Positions 1-12,054 of a stretch of DNA of 60,000 nt are shown here, piece by piece (within the stretch, counting starts at the first letter, position 1; each line of letters opens with the position of its first letter). The DNA comes from Owenia fusiformis (taxonomy: Eukaryota > Annelida > Polychaeta > Sabellida > Oweniidae). The notes under the pieces are model-generated. The model worked only from the letters and a program-made list of their open reading frames with translations, ran no database searches and had not been told where the DNA came from. The DNA lies in the NCBI GenBank assembly GCA_903813345.2, contig CAIIXF020000006.1:36547936-36607935 (forward strand), given 5' to 3'. A program made the position numbers and the translations under genes.

Positions 1-771
1 TACTTACTACAGGTGCATATGGTTCCTCCACAATAGACCTGAGTGACACTCGTTCCATTGCATACTTCTCCATTGTATTAATTGAATGTGTATTACTTAC
101 TACAGGTGCATATGGTTCCTCCACAATAGACCTGAGTGACACTCGTTCCATTGCATACTTCTCCATTGTATTAATTGAAAGAGTATTACTTACTATAGGT
201 GCATATGGTTCCTCCACAATAGACCTGAGTGACACTCGTTCCGTTGCATACTTCTCCATTGTATTAATCGAAAGTGTATTACTTACTACAGGTGCATATG
301 GTTCCTTGACAATAGACCTGAGTGACACCCATTCCATTGCATACTTCTTCATTGTATTAATTGAAAGTGTATTACTTACTACATGTGCATGTGGTTCCTC
401 TACAATAGACCTGAGTGACACTCGTTTCATTGCATACTCCTCCATTGTATTAATTGAAAGTGTATTACTTACTACAGGTACATATGATTGAAAGTGTATT
501 ACTTACCACAGGTGCATATGGTTCCTCCACAATAGACCCAAGTGACACTCGTTCCATTGCATACTTCTCCATTGTATTAATTGAAAGTGTATTACTTACT
601 ACAGGTGCATATGGTTCCTCCAAAATAGACCTGAGTGACACTCGTTCCATTGCATACTTCTCCATTGAATTAAGTGAAAGTGTATTACTTACTACAGGTG
701 CATATGGCTCTTCCACAATAGACCTGAGTGACACTCGTACCATTGCATACTTCTCCATTGTATTAACTTGA
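1..771. repeat. 93-bp minisatellite, copy A (right end of array)
   Basis: About eight units of 93 bp, seen from the spacing of the AGGTGCATATGGTTCCTCC word (positions 11, 104 and so on). The array begins before the window. Unit length is a multiple of three, so frames stay open on both strands (31 residues per unit on each), which by itself is not evidence of coding. The last unit and its junction with unique DNA (TTAACTTGATCAAATTC) match the end of the array at 37,677. One unit near 480 is truncated. Confidence 0.9.
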
Positions 772-1500
772 TCAAATTCTGAGCCATCTACAACAAGAAA
801 AATGAATCAATCGGTTTTGCAAAAAACAAACTCGAAAACAACTCCAGAGTAGCCAATCCAAACAAGCAGATATATTTTATTTAATACTTTGTCATTTTGG
901 ACATTACATGACAGAAATAAAATGTGTGTCAAATCCTACAACTTGTATTTAAGTTATTATAAATTGCACTTTTTCATGAAAGTGGCACCCACTTTATAAT
1001 TCCTTCTAAAGCAGAGTCCCGTGTCCCTAAAGTATCAGCACATATAGTTTGAACCAATTCTGCCATTTTGAAATTAGTGGCCATTTTAAAAATGTCCCCT
1101 CTACCCAGTAACATTAGCCTTTAAAATTTGGACTGAATTCTGTAATAATTTGGTCCATTAAAAGCATTTAAGCTACCATCTCAAAAATTTTTTCTTAAGC
1201 TCTAGGCATCAACATATAAGATTTGAATCAAATCTGCCAACTGATATTTGAGTAATTAATCTTTACATTTTGATTTTGGTCGCCATATTGAAAATTCCTT
1301 CTCGAGCAGAGGTACTACTCCAATGAGGCATAAGTGTATTAAATTTGAATCAAATCCATCAACCAGTATTTGAGTTATCTGCCAGACAAACGAACGAAAG
1401 GACGGGGGAACAAACAGAGAGCTCTATATCCCTACAAACATCAGTGGGGTAGAGCTGTTTTAAACTTCGATTATCCGCAAATATCTATGAAAAGGTCACA
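772..1500. repeat. Dispersed non-coding repeat in the 5' flank, copy A
   Basis: No gene is seen. The sequence contains loosely repeated phrases such as GTGGCCATTTT, TTGAATCAAATC and AGTATTTGAGTTAT. It ends in a purine-rich tail with GACAAACGAACGAAAGGACG and GGGGTAGAGCTGTTTTAA. The same block lies at 37,678-38,430, and weaker relatives occur near 25,540-25,760. It looks like an old dispersed repeat with internal sub-repeats. Confidence 0.5.
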
Positions 1501-1672
1501 TTAAAATTCTAGATAAACAAAAACAGTCATATGATCTTTTTATCATAGGTATGAAGTTGTTCACACCTTGATACATACTGATAAATGATCATCTACATGT
1601 TATTTAGCATGTAATGCATTTGCGTACCAATTTGATTACGATGCATGTTATCGTCAATAGTAATAGTAATGA

Positions 1673-1680
1673 TATATAAG
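1673..1680 (+). promoter_or_regulatory. TATA-like box upstream of TPR gene A
   Basis: TATATAAG lies about 290 bp before the ATG at 1,967 and is preserved in copy B at 38,635. No other core element was recognised. Assignment as the promoter is inference, because an unseen upstream non-coding exon would move the true start. Confidence 0.35.
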
Positions 1681-1966
1681 GACTAAAAATCATTTTAAAA
1701 AATATAACATTTGTTTTTCAATCACTTTAGATTATTTGAATCTAATAAACACCAGGAATGAACTGATGTGCTAGATTGAAGAAACAAATTATATATTTGT
1801 AGAACAATTACTTCGCAAACATTAACGATATACTTGAAAAATGACATGACGGTCAAAATGGAACCTCTGTTTAACTAAGAAATAAAATATCATTTAGCCA
1901 ATGCTATTTTCAACACAATTTGAGTTTGTAGTAGCAAGTGAATGATTCAATAAAACAAAATAGAAC

Positions 1967-4900
1967 ATGGGGAATTCAGTACAACAGTGGAGAATGGCCA
2001 TAGGGACTTTCGGTGGAGGCCAGAAAAATCAGACATTCCATTCATCACTCGTCAAATCTCTAAGACAACTAGCACTGAGACTAAGGCTCATAAAACTGTT
2101 ATTGGTGAGAGCAGGAGTGGAAACGAACCCCGGTCCACCGACCAATGATAAATCAGGTAACTATAGAAAAAGTACTAAAAAATATTTTTTTGTCATTTTT
2201 CATAACAACCCTTTGCAAATCAAAATATCTTTCATTATCAAAATATTATTTCTCAAATCTTTCAGAAAAGTTATTTTTCAAAAAGTGATGGTCTTATTTT
2301 CAAATATCTGAAGGTCTTCATAATGCTCTGCATTTTTGTCATCATTGGACAAAATGTCCAAAATATCAATAAAGCCATACATCAATGGCTGATTGTTCAG
2401 ACAGGTAGATGCCTAAAGCTCCTTTGATTTGTGACTTTAAATATAGCACAAAATGCTAACAATGGAGTGTTCCTTCATTCACTAAAGTTAATATGCAATA
2501 TCACAAGTTACATTATATTGATAAAATGTTCTAATTATTTTGGACCATCCTGTACATATTCAAAATTGTAAAATACTGAAATGTCAAGCAAGTACATGTA
2601 ACATCTTCTTTATATGATCCTGAAATTCAATATAATGAAAAAGCAACAAGTTCAACATTTTTAGAATATACAATTGTTTTTGGTGACATAAAAATCACAA
2701 CCTGAAGCTATGGAATAACATCTAAATTATGACTGAATTTTCTTTAGCTTTCTTGTGATAGTGTTCAACGTTTGAAATTATAATAAGCATACATGTACAG
2801 GGTGTCCCGAAAGTATGCCCCCCCCCCTAGGCAGACATATTCCAGTGTCCTCATAGTATGTGTCATATATCATTTTAAAGCTTATCCAAAGTTACATTGA
2901 TTTGCCAAGTACACGTATCATGGTTTAACTCCCAAATGGGAAAAATTTAGTCATTTTAAAAGTTGGTGTTTTGTCAAAGTAAAGTTCAATTTTACATCGC
3001 ATTACTAGTGAATGAGTCCCCCCTTGACCATGTTAGCAGCAGCATGTTTTTCAGATATGACCTTAAAAGCCCTTCAAATAGGGGTGTGGAATTTAATAAC
3101 CCTCTTAAAACCTGTTAAGGCACTTTAGAAAAGTTTCCTTAGAGTTTCTAACCTCATTGTTCTCTTTTTCCAACTCAATATCCATCCGACCCGATAAGCA
3201 TTGCTGCTGTTAAGATAGCCTAAGAGGACATATTGACTATTGATTTGGTGTAAAATTGAACTTAATTTTGACCAAACACTAAATTTTGAAATGCCTGTAA
3301 TTTTTTCATATTTGAGGGTTGAACCATGATGCTTGGTGCATTAATGTAACTTTGGATACGCTTTATGTGACACATACTATGACGACATTGGTATATGTCT
3401 GCCTAGGGGGGCATACTTTCGGGACACCCTGTATATTTGCATGGATCTCTTTGCTATTAAAAGAAAGCTAATATTTTTGATCTAGGCAAAGTTATAGTGT
3501 TTTTTAAAAAAGTGATGTTTATTTTGGCCCACCCTGTTTATTTGCATTGATCTCTGCTATTAAAAGAAAGCTAATATGTTCGATCTAGGCATGCTTTCAT
3601 GCCAAATGATTCAAAATTGCAAGGTCATCCTGTCTTTCTGAAAGTTTACACAGCAATACATCATTTCAACATGTTCAAGGGGAGACAATCTTAGGTATCA
3701 TTACAATTATTAGGTGGACATTTTTATCAGGACCCCTTATAATAATGCATTACTGAAATTTTTAAGATTAAATATTAACTTACATATTTTAGCAAATCAA
3801 TGAGGAAGCACAAAGGGTAATATTTTGAAAATAGCATAGTACCACTGATCTCCCCATCAAGAAGGTGCTGCAGTCCCATTTGAGATTTTAATGATAGGCA
3901 TGCACCCACCTGAAAATCTATTTGCACAAACTTGGAAATGAGAAAAATCATAAAAAGTATTCATACCCTGACCAAATTCAGTCTAAATTGTGTAATCAAG
4001 AATTTTGCACCCACTTGAGATAAAATCCTGGAGATAAAAACTGAATAAAATTATTCCATGAATCCTATAAATAAGCATCTTCGAACATCTATAAAATTAC
4101 TTATTTTCAAGCATGAATATATGAAATATAATTTAATAAGAAAGTGAACATTAATCTTTCAGAGGTAACAAAAGAAATGTATGAACTTGGTTGCAAAATA
4201 AAAGCATGTGATCAACAAACTGAATTGAAAGAACAGGCAGACCTCATGTGCCAACTTGGACAAGAGTATATCAAATCAGCAGAGACTTCTGATATCTGGT
4301 ATGAACACTACGTTTGGTCCTGTGAATTATACAATGCAGCTAAGTGTCGAATTAAGAAATTGATTAAAAAACAAACTGATGACACAAACACAGCTCTTGA
4401 AAATGACTTGGAACACACTGACAAACAACTCCAGCTTATAGAAAGTAACTTTGTGAAGAAGTGCCGAGCTACAAATCATAGCGAACTATCTACAGAAGCT
4501 GCAACACAGAAGTATACAGACACACTTGAAAATATACGAGAGTTCTCAAACATCACCGTAAATGACATCATTGAAAAGTACATGGTAGTTGATGATGTCA
4601 CCACAGAGATGAAAGAAGAAGATGAAGACAACACAATAAAATACAGCAAGGTGTTTTATAATGGACTAACACAACAGCTTTTAGATTTTTATAAGTCTAT
4701 TATCAATGATTGTATTTCTGTTCTAGGACACTCTGATTGTAAGTTTGCATTCTTAGCACTGGGTTCCCTATCCCGAAAAGAGGTCACTGCTTATTCAGAT
4801 ATTGAGTGGGCAATACTGTTTGATCCCTTAGATAAACCAGCCGATCAAATCAAAACACAATTGCGTATGATAGCCTATTACATGCATTTGAAGGTGCTTA

Positions 4901-6834
4901 ATCTTGGGGAAACATTGTTAAACTGCTTAGACATACCTGTTCTGACAGATTATAACAAACACCTACCCCCTGACATGAAAGACAATGACTTTTATGACAA
5001 AGCAACTACTCGGGGAATTTCCTTTGATGGGACACAACCTTGGGCTAGCAAAACAGCTATTGGTAGAAAAACAGGAGAAGATTCCAATAAACCCCCCAGA
5101 CTTGAACTTATCATGACTGTGGATGAGATAAGCAAGTTTCAGTTTACAGATGAATCAATAAAAGAGGGTTACCACCTAAGTGATGTTCTCATGACATCAA
5201 CACTAATAACTGGAGAATTTGCCTTATGGAAGGAATACAATGAAAAAGTACATTCCATATTATCATCACCATCTAAAACTAATCCAGACATCACTATAGG
5301 AAGAGAACGAGCAGTAAAGACACTGGAGAAAGACTTAGAAAAATACAGTAAAAACCCCTTGTCATCAAAATCATTCACTCAGAAAATGCATACAAAGCAT
5401 GATATATATAGATTTGCTACAATCACTATAAATATTCTGAAACTCATGCATGGTTGCACATCATTTGCTCCTCTTGATGTGTTACAGGAATTGATAGGGA
5501 AAAGTATTCTAACTGAAGGGGCAGCAAAAGATCTACAAATCATGGTTTGTAGTGTAATAAACCTTAGACACATGGTCTATGGAAGGTATAAGCAACAAAA
5601 GGAATTCATATCATTCTTACCAAGGGACTCTCAAGATGATGAAACAACAGAAGTGATGCCAGTCAGAAGTTTTACAGCCATTCTACGATTTTTTAACACA
5701 TTCATGCCCTGGTGTGAATTCCTCAAATCAAACTTGAATGTAAGTGGTACCTGGTCATATAGAGAGAGATATCTTGAAGGAAACAATGAAGTGAAAGCGC
5801 AATTATATGAGAACATTTTTTTCTTCAAGAGGGCAATGCATGCTTATCAAACAGAGTTAAAAACTCTTCAATCCCTAGATGCAGGAGAGCATGAGGTGGA
5901 AATAGCTTCCATACAGGATGCAATAGGTTCACTGTATGAGTCACAGGGGAATTACTCAGATGCCCTCTTATATCATAATGACAGTCTGAAAATAAGCAGA
6001 AAAATCAATGATGAAAGTGGAGTCTCCAGATCACTTAACAATTTAGGTAATGTGTATGATGACATGAGAGATCTGACTAAAGCACTTGAGCATCATCAAG
6101 AATGTCTGACAATGTTAAGACTAATACACAAAGACAGTCCCCACCCAGATGTTGCTAGCTCACTTGGCAACATAGGTAATGTGTATAAAGACATGGGAGA
6201 TCTGACTAAAGCACTTGAGCATCATCAAGAATGTCTGACAATGTTAAGACTAATACACAAAGACAGTCCCCATCCAGATGTTGCTAGCTCACTTGGCAAC
6301 ATAGGTAGTGTGTATTATGTCATGGGAGATCTGATTAAAGCACTTGAATATCAACACAAAGGTCTGACAATGGATAGACTAATACACAAAGACAGTCCCC
6401 ACCCAGATGTTGCTACATCACTTGGCAACATAGGTGATGTTTGTAATAAGATGGGAGATCTGACTAAAGCACTTGAATATCATCAAGAAAGTCTGACAAT
6501 GAAAAGACTAATATACAAAGACAGTCCCCACCCATATGTTGCCTCATTACTTAACAACATAGGTAATGTGTATGGTGACATGAGAGATCTGACTAAAGCA
6601 CTTGAATATCATCAAGAAAGTCTGACAATGAGGAGACTAATACACAAAGACAGTCCCCACCCAGATGTTGCCAAATCATTGCGAAACATAGGTATCATAC
6701 ATGAGCACATGAAGGAGCATACAGAGGCACTGACTTATTACTCTGAAGCTCTAAGCATTGCTCATCAGTATGGAGGAGATTCACACCCTGATTACATAAG
6801 AGCATTAGGATTGATAGAAAAGTGTACAGAATAA
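1967..6834 (+). CDS. 2A-like / nucleotidyltransferase-like / TPR protein, copy A (join 1967-2156, 4163-6834)
   Basis: Two exons give 953 aa. Exon 1 (190 nt) starts at an ATG in good context (A at -3, G at +4) and ends at CAG|GTAACT. Exon 2 begins after ATCTTTCAG at 4,163. The split codon G+AG gives Glu64, keeping frame. Residues 1-57 are a basic, leucine-rich leader ending LLLVRAGVETNPGP, a 2A-like recoding motif, so the main chain may start at Pro58. After a helical region comes a pol-beta nucleotidyltransferase-type motif: Gly264-Ser265, ten residues, Asp276-Ile-Glu278, with a possible third acid Glu378 (RLELI). This resembles DUF294-type domains. From residue 701 there are four full 43-residue TPRs of the kinesin-light-chain/nephrocystin-3 style, then a fifth and a capping helix. 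The end (EKCTE) is truncated relative to copy B. Possible roles (signalling or innate immunity) are inference. The splice model rests on two matching copies, not on transcripts. Confidence 0.88.
2096..2137 (+). other. 2A-like recoding motif, gene A
   Basis: Codons 44-57 read LLLVRAGVETNPGP and are followed by Pro58. At the NPG|P junction in 2A peptides the ribosome skips one peptide bond, yielding two proteins. The usual Asp seven residues before the terminal Pro is Gly here, while the V-E-x-N-P-G-P core is intact. Upstream residues form a Leu/Arg helix, as in known active 2A sequences. Activity is not proven. Confidence 0.75.
2157..4162 (+). other. Intron 1 of TPR gene A
   Basis: A GT-AG phase-1 intron of 2,006 bp. 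It aligns along most of its length with the 1,779-bp intron of copy B (39,106-40,884), apart from the MITE at 2,798-3,431 and a roughly 490-bp segment present only in B. No coding segment is recognised inside. Confidence 0.85.
2798..3431. mobile_element. MITE with Tc1/mariner-type ends (TA target site)
   Basis: Terminal inverted repeats start CAGGGTGTCCCGAAAGTATG and end with the complement, extended by about 60 bp around the CCTAGGCAGACATAT words. It is flanked by TA on both sides. Copy B has the exact empty site (CATGTATATTTGCAT at about 40,206), so the 634-bp element arrived after the duplication. No transposase is present. Confidence 0.92.
6073..6717 (+). repeat. TPR-coding tandem array, gene A (129-bp units)
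   Basis: Five units with exact 129-bp spacing (starts at 6,073, 6,202, 6,331, 6,460 and 6,589) encode LTKALEYHQESLTM-type helices followed by HKDSPHPDVA. Units 1 and 2 are almost identical, suggesting recent duplication. The fifth unit diverges after its first half into the capping segment. Confidence 0.95.
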
Positions 6835-6864
6835 ATCATTTTATGTTCCTGCACTCTAACATGA
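6829..6864 (+). other. Lost C-terminal tail of gene A
   Basis: Beyond the TAA at 6,832 the sequence still resembles the end of copy B. In the same frame there is TGC ACT CTA, matching the Cys-Thr-Leu of the B-copy prenylation box, followed by ACA TGA instead of ATG TGA. One extra base around ACAGAATAAAT relative to AAGAATAAAT in B shifts frame into TAA, and about 20 bp are missing between. AATAAA overlaps the stop and could serve as a poly(A) signal. Confidence 0.7.
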
Positions 6865-6921
6865 AACTGACTTAAATCATTGACATTAAAACATTAACAT
6901 TTTATTAATGATCTAGTCATA

Positions 6922-7533
6922 CAGGGTGACCGGAAAAAAAGGAGACCATTGAAATAGGCAATATCTCCTAAAATAGACTAGTGACATCAATGAAATTTTG
7001 CATACATCAGGACAGTTCTATGGAAATTTGTTCCTGAAAGTGTCAATACAAGCAGTCAACTGGTTCAGGAGCTATGATCATTTACATAACATGCTCCAAA
7101 TAGGCGCAATTGAGACCAACGCAGAGCTGGATACATTTGGCAAATACCCTTACATATTCCGACCTTGTTATGGCATTACATTTAGCATTTATTGCCACCT
7201 TTAGGTCAGCAATTGTCTCAGGATTGTTTTGGTACACATTGTCTTTCAAATTGCCCCACAAAAAGAAATCAGGTGGATTCAAATTTGAGGTGTATGGAGA
7301 CGAAGCTTATCTGACCTATGGCTTCTGACTCAGTGGTCCCACTCAGTTACAGTATCATCCTAAGGAGGTTTTGGGCAGCCCTTGGTTTCCATATGGGATT
7401 TAATTGTGCCATATAGTGGTTTTAGTAACATGGCACTATGCCCAATACCTAAAGTGACTCTTAAGATTTGGTAAATCAGCACTTTGGCAACAGGATGATG
7501 AACCACATGTCAGATAACCCTTCATTGCCATTA
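6922..7533. mobile_element. Mariner-like element, left part (interrupted copy)
   Basis: Starts after TA at 6,920 with CAGGGTGACCGGAAAAAAAG. It is nearly identical to 53,115-53,726. On the minus strand (about 7,085-7,282) it encodes the C-terminal tail of a mariner/Tc-type transposase (PPDFFLWGNLKDNVYQNNP). It resumes at 10,888 after an insertion. Confidence 0.9.
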
Positions 7534-8420
7534 TACTCCAGTAAAATCTTGAAAAATAAATGAAAAAATTGCAACACAATGTAAACCTAGTGTAATCAAT
7601 AGCCATTGGTAAGTGAAACAACATATCAAAAATCTAGAAAAATCTAAGCAGTGGAAGACTTAGAATTCAAGGGATGAAGATACCCCCCTTAATCACCCCC
7701 TAAACCTCAATGATATATCTTTAAAAAAATCTCATTCGGCTCTCATTTCAAAATTGTAGTTCTTTTTTTGGATATGCATCAGAGACATATTAAAATTGAG
7801 AAATCTATTCAACAGAAAATTAAAAATTATCAGAAAATGTATTTTTGTGTATGTTTATACCCTACCTTGTATTATATTTTGGATCATTTTTCACTATATT
7901 TATGTATAACTCTATTATCAGGCTTAATGATGACTTGTAAAAATTCATGCTAGCTGAACTAATGTCAAAGATTAGGCATGGTCAATATCAAAACTTGAGC
8001 TTAATAGGTTTGTCAGAAAAAATGCTGAAAATATCATAAATGTGTTAATTTTTCAGGTTCAATTTTAGGGTCAGGATTAGCTCGACCTAATAAGTTTTCC
8101 ATTTGAAGTGTATCCGCCGAATTTTTGTCTTATTATTGTACTATTGATGAGTACAATCCAATAGAACATGATTTTGTAGATGAATGGAACATGGGAAAGT
8201 GCATAAAAATGATTCTGACATAAATTGTGGGGGGTAGACTATTTCAGCTTTTCGAATAACATGTCTAGATCATGGTTTGCTTCTGCAAGGATACAAATTG
8301 CCTTTTTATATTGAGAAATGAACTTCAAAAATACACAATACTCTTTTATATTAATACCATGACTAAATTATCAATGCTTGAAAACTTTTCATTTTCCATG
8401 ACAATGCAATTACACTGTAT

Positions 8421-9007
8421 CTAAATCAATATCATCAATTTTATTTGTGTTTGCACATGTTTCTTTTTTTGTATGTTTGTTATCAGGATGCTATCTCCAA
8501 AATGTGCCTTGAGTCTGTCCTTCATGTAACGGCAACTGAAAGGCTCATTTCCTTCTAAATACTCATTCATTTTTTCCAATGTGTCCTCAATTGAAATTTG
8601 CTCATCTTCAGCTTGCTCTAGATATTTTACTACCATTTTAAAAGCATTCTCCCTTTCTTCTTCTTGTGGCCTTCCCACATTTTTAACCTTTGAACCACCC
8701 TGTTCAAAAATTCGGGGGACATCCCTCCCAGTTCTAAAGTTTGTGCTACATACTTCATTCTTTCTGTTGGTGCACTTAGTTTCCGTAACAAAGCAGATAT
8801 GACATTAGTATTTGTATACTCTTTTCTACAATGGACATGAACAACTTGCCCAATTGCTATAGTAAAGCTATCATTTCTAGCATTAATTGCCTTTTGTAAA
8901 CCTGACATGCCCTTTTCACCCAGTTTAACAGTTGGCACAGTACTGTCAGAGAGTGTTTCATTACAAAGTATGCACTCATCATTATCCACATCCATCATCT
9001 CAGCCAT
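8421..9007 (-). pseudogene. Broken transposon-associated protein with Cys/His pairs
   Basis: The minus strand from ATG at 9,005-9,007 reads an acidic start, CILC, a variable middle, then VHVHCRKEYTN, giving a C-x2-C...H-x-H-C arrangement. This style of N-terminal zinc-binding region is common in large uncharacterised transposon-linked proteins of invertebrates. Frame is lost near 8,680, where NRVVQRLK continues in another frame as VGRPQEEERENAF. The second part runs to about 8,421 and stops without a catalytic domain. Family assignment is from general resemblance only. Confidence 0.5.
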
Positions 9008-9359
9008 GATTATGATTTCTACTTAACTAGTACTTAACTAACTACTTAACTAATCGTGTATATCTTATCTACTCTAACTAAATTATGTTAACTATCTTAA
9101 CTACACTAAACTATCTCAACTACATGTAATTCATATTTTATCACATTACAGCTTAGCTAATTGCTATGGATGGTTGTGAATGAAGCAAGACTGTATGTAC
9201 AGTATTATTATATATCTACCATTTACATGAGTATATACAAGTATATAATTGTCTCAATAAAAGAGGTATAGTGTAATGTCACAATAGTAACACTAAGACA
9301 AAGAAAAAAAATCTTCAGCTATATATACAATAGACTGTGTATCAACACAATTACACAAC

Positions 9360-9705
9360 CTTGCCACAAAATGTGGACTTTGGGATACCGCACCACAAAT
9401 GTAAACTTGGGGATACACACAACAAAATGTGGACTTGGGAATACCGCACCACAAAATGTGGACTTGGGAATACCGCACCACAAAATGTGGACTTGGGAAT
9501 ACCGTACCACAAAATGTGGACTTGGGAATATCGCACCACAAAATGTGGACTTGGGGATACCACACCACAAAATTTGGACTTGGGAATACCGCACCACAAA
9601 ATGTGAACTTGGGAAAACCGCACCACAAAATGTGGACTTGGGGATACCACACCACAAAATGTGGACTTGGGGATACCGCACCACTAAATGTGGACTTGGG
9701 GATCC
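9360..9705. repeat. 29-bp minisatellite
   Basis: About 12 copies of a 29-bp unit (AAAATGTGGACTTGGGAATA plus CCGCACCAC). Spacing of 29 bp was checked at 9,424 and 9,453. Because 29 is not a multiple of three, open frames of 89-158 codons on both strands cycle through the unit and are not genes. It lies within the Harbinger-like element. Confidence 0.95.
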
Positions 9706-9719
9706 AGCTTGGTTCTGGA

Positions 9720-10730
9720 CAATTAAATCAAAATCATACCTGTGTCCAAATACAGCTAACCAACTTTTCAGCTCACCTACCAGCACAGCTTTTCAGCACT
9801 GCTTATCAGCTCATCACAGCTCAATCAGCAAGGCAAATAACATCTGACAATTTTGTGTATTGAAGCATTACATGTATAACTCAACCTAATTACATAATGT
9901 AATTTATCTTTTCATAATCAACTTATTCCTAGGTATGCAGATTAAATTTGCAATCACATCAAGGATATTTTTGGTTAAATTGCAATATTTAAATAATGCT
10001 TGTAATTTGGTATAATGGAATATCACATAGATAATGTTTATTATTTTAATTATTTAATAATACTAGATGAAAATAAGGCATACAAAATAATCTAAGCCAT
10101 GAATGCACATTATTCGACCAATTCAACATCCCACATGCCATGCTCATCCGGTATTATAAGTGTTTATAGAACATATGTACTATACTATTTGCGTTTATTA
10201 TGCTCTGTTACTATGGCAACCAATCATGTTCAGACTCATTACATTAAAGAATTACATCAGCATCCATGACCTCTATAAATATAACTGTGGCTGATCCTGT
10301 AAAATGACATTTCTAGGAAATTATCACCAAAAAGTGCCACGCCCACTTTTGAGTGGATAGAGTGATGGTCACCTAATAAAATATAGTCCAGAGTCAAAGA
10401 TATCATATAATTCATCAAATTAATCATGTTATCTTATTAAACACTCCCCATATATGTTTTAAGGGTAACTTTATGTTCATATCTAAATGATTTGAAGAGA
10501 AATGGCAACATCAGTTAGTATAGGAAGCTTCAAATTTACTGAAATATTAAAGATTTTGAGCATTTAAGTTGTGTTGCTATGGTAACCATTTGACCAAGTT
10601 ATATCAAACTTGCTGTGACAACTGAACTATATATAGGTGCATGATCGCTGAAAATTTTATTGTGATTGCAGTTACATAACAGAAATTATTAATGTTTATC
10701 ATAGTACCCCTTCATAAAACTACCCAAGGG
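9720..10730. other. AT-rich interior of the Harbinger-like element; no gene seen
   Basis: Nothing recognisable as coding. The stretch includes palindrome-like words GTTACTATGGCAACC (about 10,207) and GTTGCTATGGTAACC (about 10,573), which resemble RFX X-box motifs and may be coincidental. Confidence 0.4.
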
Positions 10731-10887
10731 GGTATAAATGGTGATTTAAAGGTTTTCCACCACTTAGATTTTTCTAGATTTTTGATATGTCATTTTACTT
10801 ACCAATGGTTATTGATTACACTAGGTTTACATTTTGTTGCAATTTTTTCATTTATTTGTGAATATTTACAACGGTTTTACTGGAGTA

Positions 10888-11271
10888 TTACAGCCTAGAC
10901 TTGAATCCTGCTGATTTCTTTTTGTATGGATATTTGAAAGACAATCTATACCAAAACAATCCTCAGACTATTGTTGACCTAAAGAAGGCAATCACTGCTA
11001 TATGTAATGCCATAATAATGCCATAGAGGGCAGAACATGTAAGGGTAGTTTGCCATATGAATCCAACTCTGCGTTGGTCTCAATTGTGCCTATTTGGAGC
11101 ATGTTATGTAAATGATCATAGCTCCTGAACCAGTTGAATGCTTGTATTGAAACCTTCAGTAACAAATTTCCATATAACTGTTCCAGTGTATGCAAAATTT
11201 CATTGATGGCACTTGTCTAGTTTAGGAGAAATTGATTACTTCAATGGTCTCCTTTTTTTCCGGTCACCCTG
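10888..11271. mobile_element. Mariner-like element, right part
   Basis: Continues the element of 6,922-7,533 and matches 53,724-54,106 almost base for base. The plus strand (about 10,889-11,026) encodes another transposase tail (LNPADFFLYGYLKDNLYQNN), so the parent element carries two inverted 3' ends of a transposase gene. It ends CCGGTCACCCTG followed by TA. Confidence 0.9.
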
Positions 11272-11273
11272 TA

Positions 11274-12050
11274 TGTTAGTAAGGTACACCCATTCTGCTT
11301 GACACTTGGAATTACAAACAAATATGATGATCCATAATAATTTTCTTCATTTTGTCATCATTTAAGACACGGAAGCCCTCTCTAATCTAACAGTTTCTTG
11401 ATACCTACTTACTTAGCAAACTGAGCAAACCATACATGTATTAAGGAATGCAGCCAAGCCCAACAAACTCCAATTATACAGTGAAACCTATTAAGTGGAA
11501 CACCTCTAGAAATAGACAGGTTTTACTGTATACTCCTATGTTAGTACCCATACTGCCCGACTGGCACTGACAGCCAAGTGATTCCAAACTCGGATGACTC
11601 GTCAAAAACAGAACAGCCTTATTGTATATATATATAGAGAAAACTGATATCGAAGTGTCTTCCTTATGGTCAGATCAAAGTGATGATCTATCTTTATAAA
11701 AGCAATTTAACAAAGGACCCCTCCCCTTTTCGAAATGCAATTCAAATGTTTTTGCTTAACCCCTCTATTTGCTAACACTACAATTCATTATCTCCTCATT
11801 ATTTCAGAAAAGCATTGGTTAAGTGAGTCTCTAGCAGTTACATTATGTTACTGGGTATATATGTATTTTCAATTCTAATTGATAACAGTAAGGGTTCTTA
11901 AACAGGAGGTTTTAGCCTAACTGAGACCTTTCTGAAAACTGTACTACTATATTAATCTTCTAACATGTCTAGATTGCTTAATTCTGAACTTGTTCATATA
12001 AGAAACACAATGAAGCTATTGGACCTTCTTTTAGTTGTACATACTTTAAC
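11274..12050. other. 3' flank of duplication A; no gene seen
   Basis: Non-coding sequence matching about 46,570-47,085 and 48,815-49,215 of copy B. Contains ACAGTGAAACCTATTAAGTGG-type phrases that recur elsewhere (13,590; 46,921; 57,905), probably a dispersed repeat. Confidence 0.6.
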
Positions 12051-12054
12051 TTAA

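Larger units (their letters stand above)
7534..10887. mobile_element. Harbinger-like TIR element inserted in the mariner element (TTA target duplication)
   Basis: The 3,354-bp insertion begins TACTCCAGTAAAA and ends TTTTACTGGAGTA, with TIRs of about 150 bp (7,534-7,680 and 10,735-10,887). It is flanked by direct TTA repeats (7,531-7,533 and 10,888-10,890). The uninterrupted site is seen at 53,721-53,730 (CATTACAGCC), so ends and TSD are exact. A 3-bp TTA duplication is typical of PIF/Harbinger. No recognisable transposase is present. Cargo is a broken zinc-finger-type gene (8,421-9,007) and a minisatellite. Confidence 0.8.

Noticed and set aside
306-771. Open frames of 61-105 codons on both strands in the 93-bp array
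   Set aside because: Unit length is a multiple of three, so any unit without a stop stays open; frames break wherever a unit has an indel, and the array is not conserved as one exon.
1967-2156. N-myristoylation of the MGNS leader
   Set aside because: Gly2 is present, but the residue at position 6 is Gln or Glu instead of the favoured Ser/Thr, so I do not claim it.
4144-4162. GTG at 4,144 (and 40,866) as the start of the TPR proteins
   Set aside because: The exon starts after the CAG acceptor at 4,163/40,885 and joins in frame to a 2A-bearing first exon in both copies; GTG is not a usual start in animals.
9293-9863. Six overlapping open frames of 89-158 codons
   Set aside because: All are translations of a 29-bp minisatellite cycling through three frames on both strands.
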